This document shows, piece by piece, positions 25,239 through 37,370 of a stretch of DNA of 64,000 nucleotides; the first letter of the stretch is position 1; each line of letters begins with the position of its first letter. Where the stretch lies: NCBI RefSeq assembly GCF_910589235.1, contig NC_060955.1:7047694-7111693 (forward strand), written 5' to 3'. The translations under genes were made by a program, and so were the position numbers. This DNA is from Vespa crabro. Taxonomy: Eukaryota > Arthropoda > Insecta > Hymenoptera > Vespidae. The notes beneath the pieces were generated by a model. That model saw only the letters and a program-made list of their open reading frames with translations, did not search any database and was not told the DNA's origin.

Positions 25239-25453
25239 TTACAGATCGATATGTCTTACTCGAATTTCTTTTTTTAGGAATTCGTTCTCCAAAAAAAAAA
25301 GACAATGTGATTCTTTATCATCGTAAGATTCAAGATAAGTTTCGTCTCTCGAGACAAATATACGGTTAGACCCCGACGGCAATATTTCATATTTACTAAA
25401 TGCATTCTTTAGAAGAAATCGAGAAATCATAGGCATAAGCACTCTCGCTCGAT
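25239..25453 (-). CDS. candidate terminal exon or small ORF, unknown protein
   Basis: This minus-strand frame is open from a stop near 25545 down to TAA at 25239-25241, about 100 codons. A plausible acceptor (pyrimidine-rich, ending TTGTAG) would start an exon at 25453. The first ATG after it is at 25434-25436. The peptide contains SKYEILPSGSNRIFVSRDE and then an acidic and a basic stretch, ending RVRHIDL. It is not repeat-derived, although a short T run encodes three Phe/Leu residues. On the same strand AATAAA lies at 25159-25164, about 75 bases past the stop, and another near 25128, where a poly(A) signal would be expected. AATAAA is common in AT-rich DNA, and a run of this length can arise by chance. 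No homologue is recognised. Confidence 0.25.
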
Positions 25454-25929
25454 CTACAAGACGGGACGAGGTTCTTCGAGTGCGATTTCTTCGTATCAGA
25501 ATTGGGATTGCATTTTCCGTGCACCGACGACGTTGCAGTCTTTATCTTGGCTTACGTCCAGCCGCATGGATTATTAGATTCGTCGCGCAGGATTTTGTCG
25601 TTTTCTTCGATGCTTTTCAATATTGCCATTCTACATTTTATTTTCCCATTGTATTGCGCGTTTATCCTTCTTTCCTTCCATCTTTTTTCTATCTTTTTCT
25701 TTCTTTTTTCTTTTTTACTTTTTTTTCTCTCTTTTTTTCTCTTTTTTTTTACCATGGACTCCTTCATTTGTTCGACGAATCATTTCACATCTTTTACATT
25801 TAGATGTGCAATCGATTTCTCTTAATGAGATTCAAGTTTGCCATAGTTCTTCTTCGATCAAAGGAAAAATACCAGATAATGAAATGAAATCGATTAGAAA
25901 TCAATTTAGAATACAGAAGTGATAGAGTA

Positions 25930-27035
25930 GTTTCAAAAGAGAACTAGTTGTATGATTGTAAACAATTCAATTCCGTTTCGATCCGAAAAGAAATTTGAAT
26001 CGAATCGTACGATATTTTATAGATATTTTTATTAAATCTTTAATATCGAAATCTTTATCATTCTACCCAAGTGATAGAATATTTTTCATCGGTAAAGAAA
26101 TCGACGATTAAACGAATAAATTCTCCAATTCACCCTTGGCCGTCATTGAACCAATAATCCAACAGCGAATAAATGGCTTTCGAAGGGAATCATCCAGTAA
26201 GGGCAATTTTTCCTTCTACGTTAGAGCTGAAAACATTTTCTCCTCTTTATCTCTTCGTTCTTCCTCTCCGTAGGTTTACGTTTCTATAACTAACACAGAT
26301 TCCATGCGGAGTGGTGGCTCGAAAATACGACTCTAAATTTTCTATGTCGTCACTAAAATACGAACCTGGAACAGTGCTATTCCCCCTGTTCCCCGCTTCC
26401 TACTGTCTTCTCTTCTTCTCTTTTCTATTTTTTTCCTTTTCTCCTTTTCACGTTTCTTCTCTCTTATGGAACTAACAGGACTAAGGAGGATGCACCAAAG
26501 TTAGGATTTTTCGTCTAACCCGACCACATGATTGCCTAGGAAGCTGTACAAGTTCAAGTTGGACACAGCCAGAGTCTCTCTGTCTTGCAACAACATACCA
26601 ACAACATTTAGGCTACAAAGTACGCGAGTTAGAGCTAGTCGAAACTTACTAGTTCGTTGTATATACAAACGTGAGAGGAGGATTTCGAGAAGAGAAGTAA
26701 AGAGAAGAGAAGGAAGAGAACGACGTTGGGCCGAGAACATCGAACTTGTCCTAAGGAAGGATTCTGGCACGAGCTTGGATTATATCGAGAGCGAGTGAAT
26801 TCTCTCTCTTTCTCTCTCTTTCTGTCTCTCTCTCTCCTTCCCCATTCGGTTTTCTCTGGATACATAGAGATAATGTCGAGCCTTCCGTGGTATTCCGTGC
26901 TTCTCCTAAATGCCGGATGAAAAGCAACCTTTGCGACATTGTCTCTCACCGAGTTCCTGCCATTCCAAGTCCCTTTAGAAACTCTCCCTTACCTACTTCA
27001 GATTTCTCTTCCTTTCTCCCTTACTCTCGTTTTCC

Positions 27036-27084
<49 letters not shown>

Positions 27085-27259
27085 AAGACTTCGTATCGTT
27101 GCCATGTCGACTATGGAAGGAATTCTGAGAAAGCCGCTAATTGAAACTTGCTATCGAATCAACAACAAGGACGATACTAAGAACCGTATCTTTTTCATTC
27201 TTTCTTCCCTTTAGTCCTTTCTCTCACTTTCTCTTTCTCTCCTTCCTCCTACCACTTTC

Positions 27260-27301
<42 letters not shown>

Positions 27302-27623
27302 TCTCTCTCGTAATTGTTTTTCGACGATAAAAAGAAACTATAGTTTTTTCCTATCACCATCCGCTTTTTACCTCATCCCACTTCATTGTTCTTTGTTTCC
27401 TTAGCTTCGTTTCCTCTTCTCAATGTCCTTACTTTCCTTTTTCTCCCCTTTCATTCATTTCTTTCGATAGTTTCTTTCATGCATCTTACCAAGGTGTCCT
27501 AGCAAATCGAATCTTCTTGTGTGAGGTATTACGGAGAAGAAGAGACATTAAATGAGATCTGCATTATCACAGATCGTTGAACTGCACTTGCGGCGATGGT
27601 GTAAACTGTTTCTTAAATCTCCT

Positions 27624-27657
<34 letters not shown>

Positions 27658-28030
27658 CATGATTCGCTTTTGTAAAAGTTTGCGTCTTTGTAGTATATAT
27701 TGTCTCACGAAATAAACTGATTTCCCGGATTGCATTCAATTTCGGAAAGGAATTACGTTTGATTTTATCGATTACTTGTTTACTTTTATTTAGGTTAGTC
27801 CAACGAGGAACTTTTTTGTCAATCGGCTTAAATAAAGGAAAATAAAACGAAAAAAATGTCCATAACTATACTATAAAGAAACAGAGAGAAAAAAGAATGA
27901 AAGATTCTTTTTTTTTTTTTTTTTTTTATCATTGAGACGACATACTCAGATAAGTAGTAGTACATATTACGTACATTCGACAGAATATCTCACATTCATG
28001 GGAATTCTGATATAAATTCTTCGTGTCTAT
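25930..28030. other. spacer with several CT tracts
   Basis: CT tracts at 26805-26835, 27041-27080, 27262-27310 and 27624-27655 among mixed DNA. All longer frames across them are repeat translations. Confidence 0.6.
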
Positions 28031-28429
28031 GACATGTGACCAATATTTTCAAGCAACGTCATTCGAAAAGACGATTCGATATCGAGAATATCACGTCCGT
28101 GTACGCACGTTCTACGATGCTAGTTGAAGTAAAACGAGGACGACATTCGCAGATACAAACTATTACTGGACGTCGAGCAAATCCTCCTTCGTTCCCGCGG
28201 GAAAAAGAACGACGAGTCCCTGAACGAAAACAAGAAAAGTCGGAAGAGTGAGAGAGAAAGGCAGACGGGAAAAGAGTTTCCTTTAAATGAAACCGTCGCT
28301 TCTTCTTTAGTATATCGTATGAGACAGAAAGGAGAAAAAGACGGAAATATCGAGGATGAACATGTTCCGAGGAAACGCGAATGTAAAACAGAGAGGAAAT
28401 ATTCCTAAGGGAAAGTGGTGCAAAGAGAA

Positions 28430-28433
<4 letters not shown>

Positions 28434-28478
<45 letters not shown>
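28434..28478 (+). repeat. (GA)n microsatellite
   Basis: Perfect GA run. A (TTC)n run lies close by at 28650-28671. Confidence 0.95.
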
Positions 28479-28482
<4 letters not shown>

Positions 28483-28789
28483 AGGAGTAGGGTGAATTTA
28501 GCCGCAGGCCGAGCAACTTCTTGCAAAGTTGACTTAAAAAACTGGAAAGGGACGGTAAAACGGCTTGATGGAGAACGATAGGGCGAGATAAGGATAAAAA
28601 AGAAGAGGGGAAACTGGACGAAGATTTTTCGAGGTAGATCCTCTTCGACTTCTTCTTCTTCTTCTTCTTCTTTTACTGCTTCTTCTACTTCTTCTGTTTC
28701 TTTTGCTTTCTCTCATCCTTCTTCCTTCTTTCCTCTTTATCCTTTGCTTCTCTTTGCAGAACAAAATCACTCCCTAGACTGCGAGATAT

Positions 28790-29030
28790 CTTCGTTAAGA
28801 TTAATCGCTACCCTCGAGATAATCGGTCGGTATAACGAGGATTAAGTACGGGCCGACGGTTTATGAAGAGAAAACGATTCGAGTTTGTCGTTAAAGAGTT
28901 TCAATTAACGCCATTATAGAGCCGCTTTTATGGGATTTGCTAAGATCGCTCGCAAGAATACGCGAGGACGTTAATATTTATGAGGATCAATTCCTTCGAA
29001 CGGAGGCTTTCACCGCTATCAAGCGCTATC
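28790..29030. other. complex non-repetitive block, possible conserved regulatory element
   Basis: About 240 bases free of simple repeats, with homeodomain-type words (CAATTAACG, CATTATAGAG, TTTTATGGGA) and balanced composition. It begins soon after a strong acceptor-like sequence ending TTTGCAG at 28759. A short minus-free plus frame from there reads NHSLDCEISSLRLIATLEII and stops at 28843-28845. Regulatory DNA seems likelier than an exon. Confidence 0.22.
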
Positions 29031-29252
29031 TCTGCTTTGTTGTAAATCCTTCCATTTATTAATGCATGTACTTACGTACGATCTAACGTTCTTATTTAAT
29101 ATCGTATTTGTTCGGTACTTTGACGAATCGTAATTGTATTTTATTATAGCGATTAAATTCTTCTGTTTGCATTTTCGTAATAAAAAAAAAAGAAAAAAAA
29201 TAATAATAATAATGCAGTTGCAACAATCATTTCAATTTTAATTTCAAAAAAT

Positions 29253-29490
29253 ATGGAAAATTTTCAGTACAGATATACTATTTTAACAAAGCGAATTTTA
29301 CATACACAATGGTTGGGATTTTATGATTGATTACATAGATTATCAAAAAAGTGATATATATATATTTTTTTAGTAGGAAAAATTTTTAATAGTGTTATAT
29401 TTTTTTAACAATGCAAATTTCACATACCACAACGGTTGCGTTTTATGTTTGATTATATAGATTATTAAAAAAAAAAATAATGTATCTTTT
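29253..29490 (+). repeat. diverged tandem duplication, unit about 122 bp
   Basis: Two adjacent copies align over most of their length. For example AACAAAGCGAATTTTACATA starts at 29285 and AACAATGCAAATTTCACATA at 29407. Shared flanks include GGAAAA...TTTT on the left and GATTATAT(C)AGATTAT-type words on the right. Divergence is roughly a fifth to a quarter by eye, so the duplication is old. Confidence 0.75.
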
Positions 29491-29579
29491 TCTTTTTTCT
29501 TTTCTTTCTCTTTTTTTGTTCTTTTTTTTTCTTTTTTCTTTATCGAAAAGAAAATCTCTCGTACCAAGGAACAGTTTCG

Positions 29580-29900
29580 AAGTGATTAAATGGAAGATTG
29601 ATCGACGTTGGTGGGCCACATGATTCTACGGCCAAAAGATAGCCGAGCTTTCGTTGGCTTTCGCGAGCTTTATCGGTGTTATCTCACGGAAAGGACGGTG
29701 CTCCCGGCGTCGGCACTCTCGTCTAATTAATCCCGTTTATCGAGACTTCGTTTCCAGAGACAGCAGCAACGGCAGCCTTGTCGAATTTCTCCTATACCGA
29801 CAGAGTTAGCTTTTCGATGCTCTCAAAAGGCCTCCGATAACCAAATCGATCGATCGATCTCCGACGACGACAGGGTGACGTGACGCGATGGACTTTGAGA
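29580..29900. other. complex non-repetitive block, possible regulatory element
   Basis: About 320 bases of balanced composition between AT-rich repeats, with GATA-type words (TTATCGG, TTATCTC), homeodomain-type words (CTAATTAATC) and a GC-rich centre (CTCCCGGCGTCGGCAC). No frame is convincingly coding. Inference only. Confidence 0.2.
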
Positions 29901-30975
29901 GGATTAAAAGGTCTTGATTAACCGATGAAGAGAAAGAGAGAGAGAGAGAGAGAAGTTTGTTAAATTTCCCTGGAAACAAATCGCGATACCTCTACCGAAA
30001 TTTTCCTAACGCGTCACGTAGATAAGTACGTCATTCCCAGATTAAACGATAAAGCTGCTTCTTCTATAACGATTCTCGTGAAGAAAAATAATGAAGGTGG
30101 AAGGTCTAATGATTGGATCAATGAAAATAATGGTTATTTTAATCAAATGATATGATATAAATAAAATAATGATACTTAGTTCTGTTAACGCGTTAAACGA
30201 TTTTACTCTAATGCCTCGCATTTATTCAATGTGACGATAATAAATGTTTAATCATTAGATCATTTTCGTTATTACAATATAACTTAATTAATAATTAATC
30301 GTAGTAGTTGATCATAAGAGTAGTCATTAATATTTGTTTTGAAAAGAAAAAACAAAAAAAAAAAGAAAAATATATATATATATGCAACAGCAGTTAGAAA
30401 TAAAAACGAAGGATTGGAAATAGAATACTTACGTGACTTATATAGCGTTTTTCGCGAAAGTTACGTTCATGCTCGGACGCGCTATTACATTCAGACTGAA
30501 AGTTATTGTTTCCGTTCTTTTTGCCATAAATCTAAAAGGCGGCACCTCGTACGATCGTTCTGTCGGAAAGGAAATAAGATGAATGGTCTTCGCTTAAACT
30601 TTAAGTGGGATTTCTGACGAGGATTTCTAGTTCGACTTCGTGCGGAGGAGCTCGATGCTCGTCATCGTAGGAACGGGATATCCATTAAAATGAAAAATGA
30701 GGAACGTTGATGTGCGATCATTAGGACGAATGGAATTTGTTTCGACGTAAACGTCGTAACTCCACGAGAATACATATTAAATGAAACTTTTTATAAATCC
30801 TATTTACATGGATCTTTAAATTGTTCATAAAGAAAATCAAAGGTCACGATGGATTCTCCTTTTTTCTTTTCTCTTTTCCTTTTTCTATTTCTTTTTTTTT
30901 CCCCCGTGGAAACGAATATAATGAATATAATAACAAAACGTAAAACGATCCATTCGTTCAACTGGCTGATTTACA

Positions 30976-31206
30976 ATGACAAATATTCTTTTGGAATTTA
31001 ATATAAATTTTAACATTGATATGAATGGTGAACAACTAATGAAAAAGAGGAAAAAAATGGACGGTAAAGAATGTGAACCTATTGGAACGGCAATAATAGA
31101 ATATTATCAGGACTCAAATATATCTGCAACGAAAGAGCGCACATTGACTGAATACCAGGAGGATTCTCATACAAGTATCGTTACTGGGTCAGCAGTTTCG
31201 TTTTAA
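30976..31206 (+). CDS. candidate 76-residue hydrophilic ORF
   Basis: An ATG frame of 76 codons in mixed-composition DNA. The first 15 residues are Asn/Ile/Phe-rich. They are followed by a basic patch (MKKRKKMDGKE) and then a polar, coding-like stretch (IIEYYQDSNISATKERTLTE) rich in Glu, Asp, Ser and Thr, ending GSAVSF before TAA. Possible donors lie inside it (ACG|GTAAAG near 31062). About 650 bases downstream a second frame of similar character starts at 31857. The two might belong to one decayed gene or element. The compound microsatellite at 31492 lies between them. No family is recognised. Confidence 0.18.
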   Translation: MTNILLEFNINFNIDMNGEQLMKKRKKMDGKECEPIGTAIIEYYQDSNISATKERTLTEYQEDSHTSIVTGSAVSF

Positions 31207-31491
31207 CGTACTACCTTTCTCAATGCCTAGCGATATTACTTCAACGTCGATAAAGCGAACAACGGCGATATGGTAGAAGAGAATGAGAGAAAGAGCAAGA
31301 GAGTTACCAAGAGTTTCGTGTTCCGAGCTAACGGCCACAGAGACTATACCTTAATCGAGTCAGCGATATAGTTTGTCCGCTCGTGATCCTCGACGTCGAG
31401 ACAACGAGTCGCGTTGCTGTCGTTGCCGCCATTACTCCCACTCCTCTAATGCTCGTTTTACTCCGTGGACGTCGATTTTCTTTTATTGATG

Positions 31492-31564
<73 letters not shown>
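31492..31564 (+). repeat. triple compound (CT)n-(AT)n-(GT)n microsatellite
   Basis: CT (31492-31513), TA (31513-31543) and TG (31543-31564) runs joined without spacer. Confidence 0.97.
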
Positions 31565-31856
31565 GGTGGATTCACGTGCTGCAGAAACTCGCAAGCTGGA
31601 ACGGCTTAACTTTGGAGGAAGCGATTAATCAATCCTCGGACATCGGTACACAAGCGACGCCATTCTCTGAGAAATTTTCGTTCCTGAAATTTGAAATTAA
31701 TTTCAAATGGGATCACGTTATTTCCTTCGTCCGTTTCTCATCCCTCCTTTTTTTATTTCTTTTTTCCTTCTTTTATTTTTCTTTTCTTTCATTCGTTTAT
31801 ATTCGACTAAAAAAAAAAAAGACGATTTTTAATTAATTGTCTTATTATTTAATACA

Positions 31857-32063
31857 ATGATAATTTTATACGCTTTTAAAATATATAATGAGTTAATAAA
31901 AAATTCCATTGGTGCTAAGAAATGTAAATTGGATGGGATTCATTTCGAAACATTTTCACCGGAGAGATATTTAGAAAAATTAAACGACGTATCTCACGAG
32001 ACATATTCTCTCCAAGAGGACAGAAATAAGAATTGTCATAACGCGGTGGCATTATCTTGGTGA
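31857..32063 (+). CDS. candidate 68-residue ORF, possibly part of a decayed gene
   Basis: An ATG frame of 68 codons with mixed composition: MIILYAFKIYNELIKNSIGA, then KLDGIHFETFSPERYLEKLN, then a polar end before TGA. Immediately after the stop another plus-strand frame stays open to about 32144 and reads IELPSPLEDALEIRDKPLKK, also protein-like. This is what a frameshifted or spliced coding region would look like. The complementary strand is open over the same DNA (about 31915-32121), so strand is not certain. It could be a transposon-derived or gene-derived fossil. No family was recognised. Confidence 0.17.
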   Translation: MIILYAFKIYNELIKNSIGAKKCKLDGIHFETFSPERYLEKLNDVSHETYSLQEDRNKNCHNAVALSW

Positions 32064-32747
32064 CGATACAAAAGATAGAATTGCCTTCTCCCTTAGAGGA
32101 TGCGCTCGAAATAAGAGACAAACCTTTGAAGAAGAGAGATAAGTAAAGTTACGAGTTTCGAATAGACCGATACGCACGTTGTGTCTCGTTTGTTTCTGAT
32201 CCTATCCTATTCTCACTAACGCCATGGAAACTGATAATGAGTCTGTAACACTTCTCTTTCGACGCATTTGCTTCATTAATTTCTGTAATTTTACTTGGAA
32301 GAGAATTCAGTATCATAATATATCTTACATTGATTTTTACTCTTGTTACTAGTAAGATTCTTTTTTTTTATCTTTAAATATCAAACTTAAAAAGATCTCC
32401 ACGCGCGATATCCGACATTAATTTTCTTTTTTTTTTTTTTTGTTATACATGTACGTTGTTATATTCGTTTTTATTATTTTACAATAATCATTTATTTTCG
32501 ATTATATCTTTGACATAAATTAAAATCTAGAACTGTAAAAATTAACCCTTCAACTGATCAGCCCTGTTTTATTTGATCCTTTTTGTCGTTATCGAAGATA
32601 AATGAAGTGAGGATGGTGAGGATGTATTAAATAGAGCTGAGACTTTCATAGTGCTCAGACAAGAAATGTGGGCTTTCAAATCCACCCTCGTATCGTTGTC
32701 CCACTTTTCAATCCCCTTTTCAAACGATTTCCCAGTTTGTCCTCTAT

Positions 32748-32793
<46 letters not shown>

Positions 32794-33539
32794 TTCTGTC
32801 TCCCCCTCTCTCTTCCTTTCTTTCTATCTCTATCTCCGTCTTTTATTAGCAAAGCGTCTCTTTAACACGACTAAATCGGCTGCCTTTAATTAATGCTCCT
32901 TTAACGAAACATTAACCACGTCTTTTGCCTTTGGAAATGTCTACCAAGAGCTCCTCCTACTCTTTCTCCATTTCTCTCTCTCTCTCTCTCTCTTTCTTAC
33001 ACGTACACATACAGATAAGAATGTTATCACGATAGGATCCGATGTTTTGCTTCTATTCAACATGGAACATCTGTATTCAAAGTCGACTAAGCCGCTGATG
33101 AAATAATATATTATAATTATTCTCGTTTAAACCCATCGATATTTTCTATATTAATAACAATGAATAGATTGGAACGGATATAGAGAAATTTTCGAGAGTA
33201 TCTCTTTCTCTTTCTCTCTTGTTACATAAAAAAAGAAAAAGAAAAAAAATATATTATTTCGAGACCCAAGATTATTTTGAATATTAAAATGGATAATGTC
33301 CCTGACGAGATTTAGATTAGTCAGAAATACCATTCAAAGAAGTACTCTTTAGTGAAAACATAGAAATGTGGAAAACTTCATCAGAGAAACGTATAAGCTT
33401 TCGAGAAGATTATGGGACTCTATGCAAAATTATAGATATATAGGGAAGTACAAGTAATAATATAGAAGATTTTAAGTTGGTTTAACAGGGAGAAGTCTGA
33501 TAATGTACGCACACTTCGATCGAATTAACTTCGAAAGGG

Positions 33540-33760
33540 TCTACGCGTTGATAGAATATATCTGTGCATGTATTAGGCAGACGTAGAATGTACCTAACCA
33601 AAACGTCAGGCAGACCTTCCGCTCTTATAATATTAGCAGCTGCATACGCGTCCGCATTATCAGCCTATTGCTACGGAAAATCAAATTCAGCGTCGCTTTA
33701 ACCACTCGTCAAAGCCGAGCCAACGAAAAGAGACACTCTCTGATATAATGTTCTACGACG
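33540..33760. other. complex block with repeated AGGCAGAC and an E-box
   Basis: Non-repetitive DNA with AGGCAGAC at 33575-33582 and again at 33608-33615, then CAGCTG near 33650. CAGAC is the core of Smad sites and CAGCTG is a bHLH E-box. Occurrence alone does not prove function. Confidence 0.18.
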
Positions 33761-34487
33761 GCTTACTTTGTAGAAAATATTCGTCGGTTCATTAATGAAA
33801 GTCAAAGCGGTTGAATTGGATTAATATATCAGCAGGTATATTCACTAAAGCGAAAAGATTATCGAATTAATATCGCTATATAGGCTCGATGATGGTAATT
33901 GATTTAATAGTAACTTAGTAATTAGTCAAGAAATGATCTATTCGTTAATGTATTGTAATAAATATTTCGAGAAAGTATCTTCGAGTTTATGATTTTTATT
34001 TTACTTGATAAATATGGAATCATCGGATTGAAATAAAATATTCATTTTATATACAGAAATAGCGAATGATTAATATGGAAAGTTTAAATAGATTTGGTCT
34101 AGTTTTAATATAAAACGAATGCATATTTAAAGGACAGATCTAGCGACATTTAATGCAGCTTTTCTCTGAGTCCTTCCTATCTTCTAACCATTCACAGAGT
34201 ATCTTGTATTTTTTCTCAAGTCATAGGATAAAATATTAAAATCTTCGTGGTAAGCAGCCTCCGTTTTTACGGTCTGGCAAAGCTTCGAACAGGGGTCGTA
34301 CTGTAACATTCATGAGCTGAGGCTTTCAAAAAGTCGGCGCCATCGATTTTCTTTCATTGGATCTTGTTTTATCTCTATTTTATTATTTACGAGGTTAACG
34401 CTGCTTTTCTATTCGCTTTTCTCGATATTTTTATCTTTCTTTTTCTTCTTTCACATTTTTCCTAATTCAGTATACATATACACACAT

Positions 34488-34521
<34 letters not shown>

Positions 34522-35532
34522 TTATATACATATTTTTTTTATGGCAATATCTTTTGATATTAATCAAGAATACTGTTTATTATGAATTAGGTTCAAATGA
34601 TAATAAGTAATCATTTGTTTTACCGCGAGTTATACGTAAATAAAGCGAAATATCATAAAACTAATGTAACCGAGTGGAAACATCGATGCTGAAACGAATT
34701 GCTTATCCATGTGTTCACTGTCGTCCATTTCGATCTTCCGAAAGAGGAAAACCAATGTGGTTTTTGTCAATGTGAAGAGCAATTTCGCCTCGCTGTAACG
34801 CAAAAGCAATTGTTACATTTTCCATTCGGCCTTCCGCAATTAGAATAATAATAAACGGGCAAGCTCCACACATCGGCCATGCGATTATCGTTATTATCTC
34901 TGGCACGCACGAAAATATATTCCTTTTCATTCTCACCAAAAACGTTCTCACCTGTGAAAATAATTTTAAGCACTGTTATATTAATGCATCCGAAATTATC
35001 ACGCTTGTAAAATTCGATAATGGAATCGTTCGCGCTAATGAAGCATTCTACGAAAAAGGCTAACAGCGCGTACTCGATAATAATTTCTAATAATTAACAA
35101 TTTTGTAATATACGTGTTGAACGTTCGATGCGCACGATGGTTAATTCTTTTAACCATTTTCATCATTTATAAACGACTAATCCTTTGAAATTTTAAAATT
35201 TAATCTGGATAGAATCCCATAATGGATGTTCGAGTTATTTCATTTATTAAATATCGAAAAAAAAATAACCGATATGCAAAGAGTTAATTTTTTTTTTTTA
35301 TGTTGAAATCAATCGATCGAACGCGTTTAGTTCCTTTTGCAATTTATATTTTTTATATATTGGACTGATTCATAAATAAGAGCCGTTCTATCGTAACAAA
35401 TTCTTTAACGACATGTATATATGTATATACGAATTAATTAAATATTTATGATGTAACGAGATTATGCGAAAGAAAATTGGAAAAAATCGAATACAATGCT
35501 CAGGCTTCTTCGTCAATTTTTCCTTCTTTTTT

Positions 35533-35563
<31 letters not shown>

Positions 35564-35839
35564 TAAGAAAGTTACGAATCGATATCGTGAAATGAGTTCC
35601 TTTATCGTTCTAGTAGACAAACGATTAACAATGAATTTTCATCAATTCCGATGTCTTCCAAAGAAAAAAATAATAAATTGATCGAATTGTAGAAAATATC
35701 GAGAGATGAAGGACGAACAGATTTATTTTTACATTGGTACACTTTGAAACGATAACAAATACGTATACATACATATGCATTTTCACGAGTAATATCTTTT
35801 ATGAGTCTGTACGTGTATCGACCGCTTTTGAGATCGCCC

Positions 35840-35905
35840 ATGCGATCGCGTGTGTGTGCGCGCGTGCATGTGTGTGCACATGTGCATGTGTGTGCATCAG
35901 TAAAA
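35840..35905 (+). repeat. irregular GT/GC-rich dinucleotide tract
   Basis: Alternating purine-pyrimidine DNA (GTGTGTGTGCGCGCGTGCAT and following) of about 60 bases. Such DNA can adopt left-handed form. Confidence 0.8.
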
Positions 35906-37288
35906 AGAGCTATAAAATATTTGACCTTTATTTATCCATAATCAACTCTGCGAATGAAACGCAGACAACGAATGTGAATAAAAAATAAATAAATAAAATA
36001 AAAATTGCGTGTGTCGAAAGCGTATCCCGTGATTTCATTCGCGTTTCTAAATTCGACTATATCGTTCTCATTATTATTTATATTATACCGAAATTTATAG
36101 AAATGATATTTGTATTATTTGTGGAAAAAGAAATTTCCTTTTTTTTTTTCTTTTTTTTTTTTCATTTATCTGCGAAAACGAAAGAAAAACGATTGTCCAG
36201 AGAATCGTGCGAGTATTTGCATCCGGGAAATTCTATTTTGAAAGAAACATATCGCCTCGTCGTTGAAAAATATCTGTCCTTTTCACTCGTCGTTGCTTAT
36301 GAATGAAATGTTTCCTCTCTACTCCTCCCACTCTCTCCTCCCGCTCCACGCTCCATGCTCTCTCATACTCGAACTCGCTCTATGATCGTCCTTCGTATTT
36401 TTTTGCTCGCTTTGCTACCGAAGCAAGGCCTTTCGACGACTTCATTTTTTCCTTTTTTATCCCCCTCCCGCTTTCCCAATTCAAGCTCTCTCGTCGGCGA
36501 ATGCATTTTCAAGAATTTATATAGGTCACACTTCGAGCGGAAACGTACTACGCGAGTCAATATTTCCCTCCACGGCAATGAATGGATTTGGATATTTTGA
36601 CCTCTTTCCATTCTTCCATCTGTATTTACAGAATCACAGATTGGTGTGTATACACGTATAACATATATATATATTTCCAAAATAATGAACGAATACTAAG
36701 AATTATATTGTTTACAAATAAAAATTTATATACTTCCGTGGTAAATATTATCAATTATTTGTTTTATCAATAATAAATGTATTATCGGCTGTTATTATTT
36801 TCCGAAAAACATTTCACAAATACAAAACGATTCTTAATCAAATATGCAACATTTTTTACTCATACAATTTCTATCTCACAAATACATATTTATTTAAAAT
36901 ACTTATTAAAGATATCAGAATAATTAAATATTAATTCATATGTTAAAACATTTCTATCATATATAATACATATACATATGTATATATCTACATACATATT
37001 TTGATCGATGATCGGTCTATATATTTGCAAACTCGACTCTTGACTGCTAATATATGTATGTATATATAGACGCATACACACACACGCACACACACATATA
37101 TATATTTGCACGAGTCATTGAGATGTACGTACGTAAAACCAGAAGCGAATTCAGGCGAGAAGAACGAGTCGAGTCGAAAGGGAAGACGGTGGGAAGGCCG
37201 GAGGCAGTTTACCAGGCAAGCAGACATAATCTGCTATCACACCGCAGATAATCTCTTTCTCCCTTTCTCTTCGCTTCCCCCTCTCTCC

Positions 37289-37291
<3 letters not shown>

Positions 37292-37358
<67 letters not shown>

Positions 37359-37370
37359 ATCTATCTATCT
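37292..37370 (+). repeat. compound (CT)n-(AT)n-(CTAT)n microsatellite
   Basis: CT (37292-37322), AT (37322-37356) and CTAT (37356-37370) units joined directly. The third unit looks like a hybrid of the first two. Confidence 0.96.

Noticed and set aside
28036..28251. 71-codon basic plus frame
   Set aside because: It starts with GTG, the Arg/Glu/Lys end runs into a GA-rich stretch, and the minus strand is open as well.
34715..34973. Two overlapping minus frames, one cysteine-rich
   Set aside because: They cover the same DNA in different frames and neither has a good start or splice context.
36500..36525. CTATATAAATTC on minus as a TATA box
   Set aside because: No initiator or coding frame follows at the right distance that I could support.
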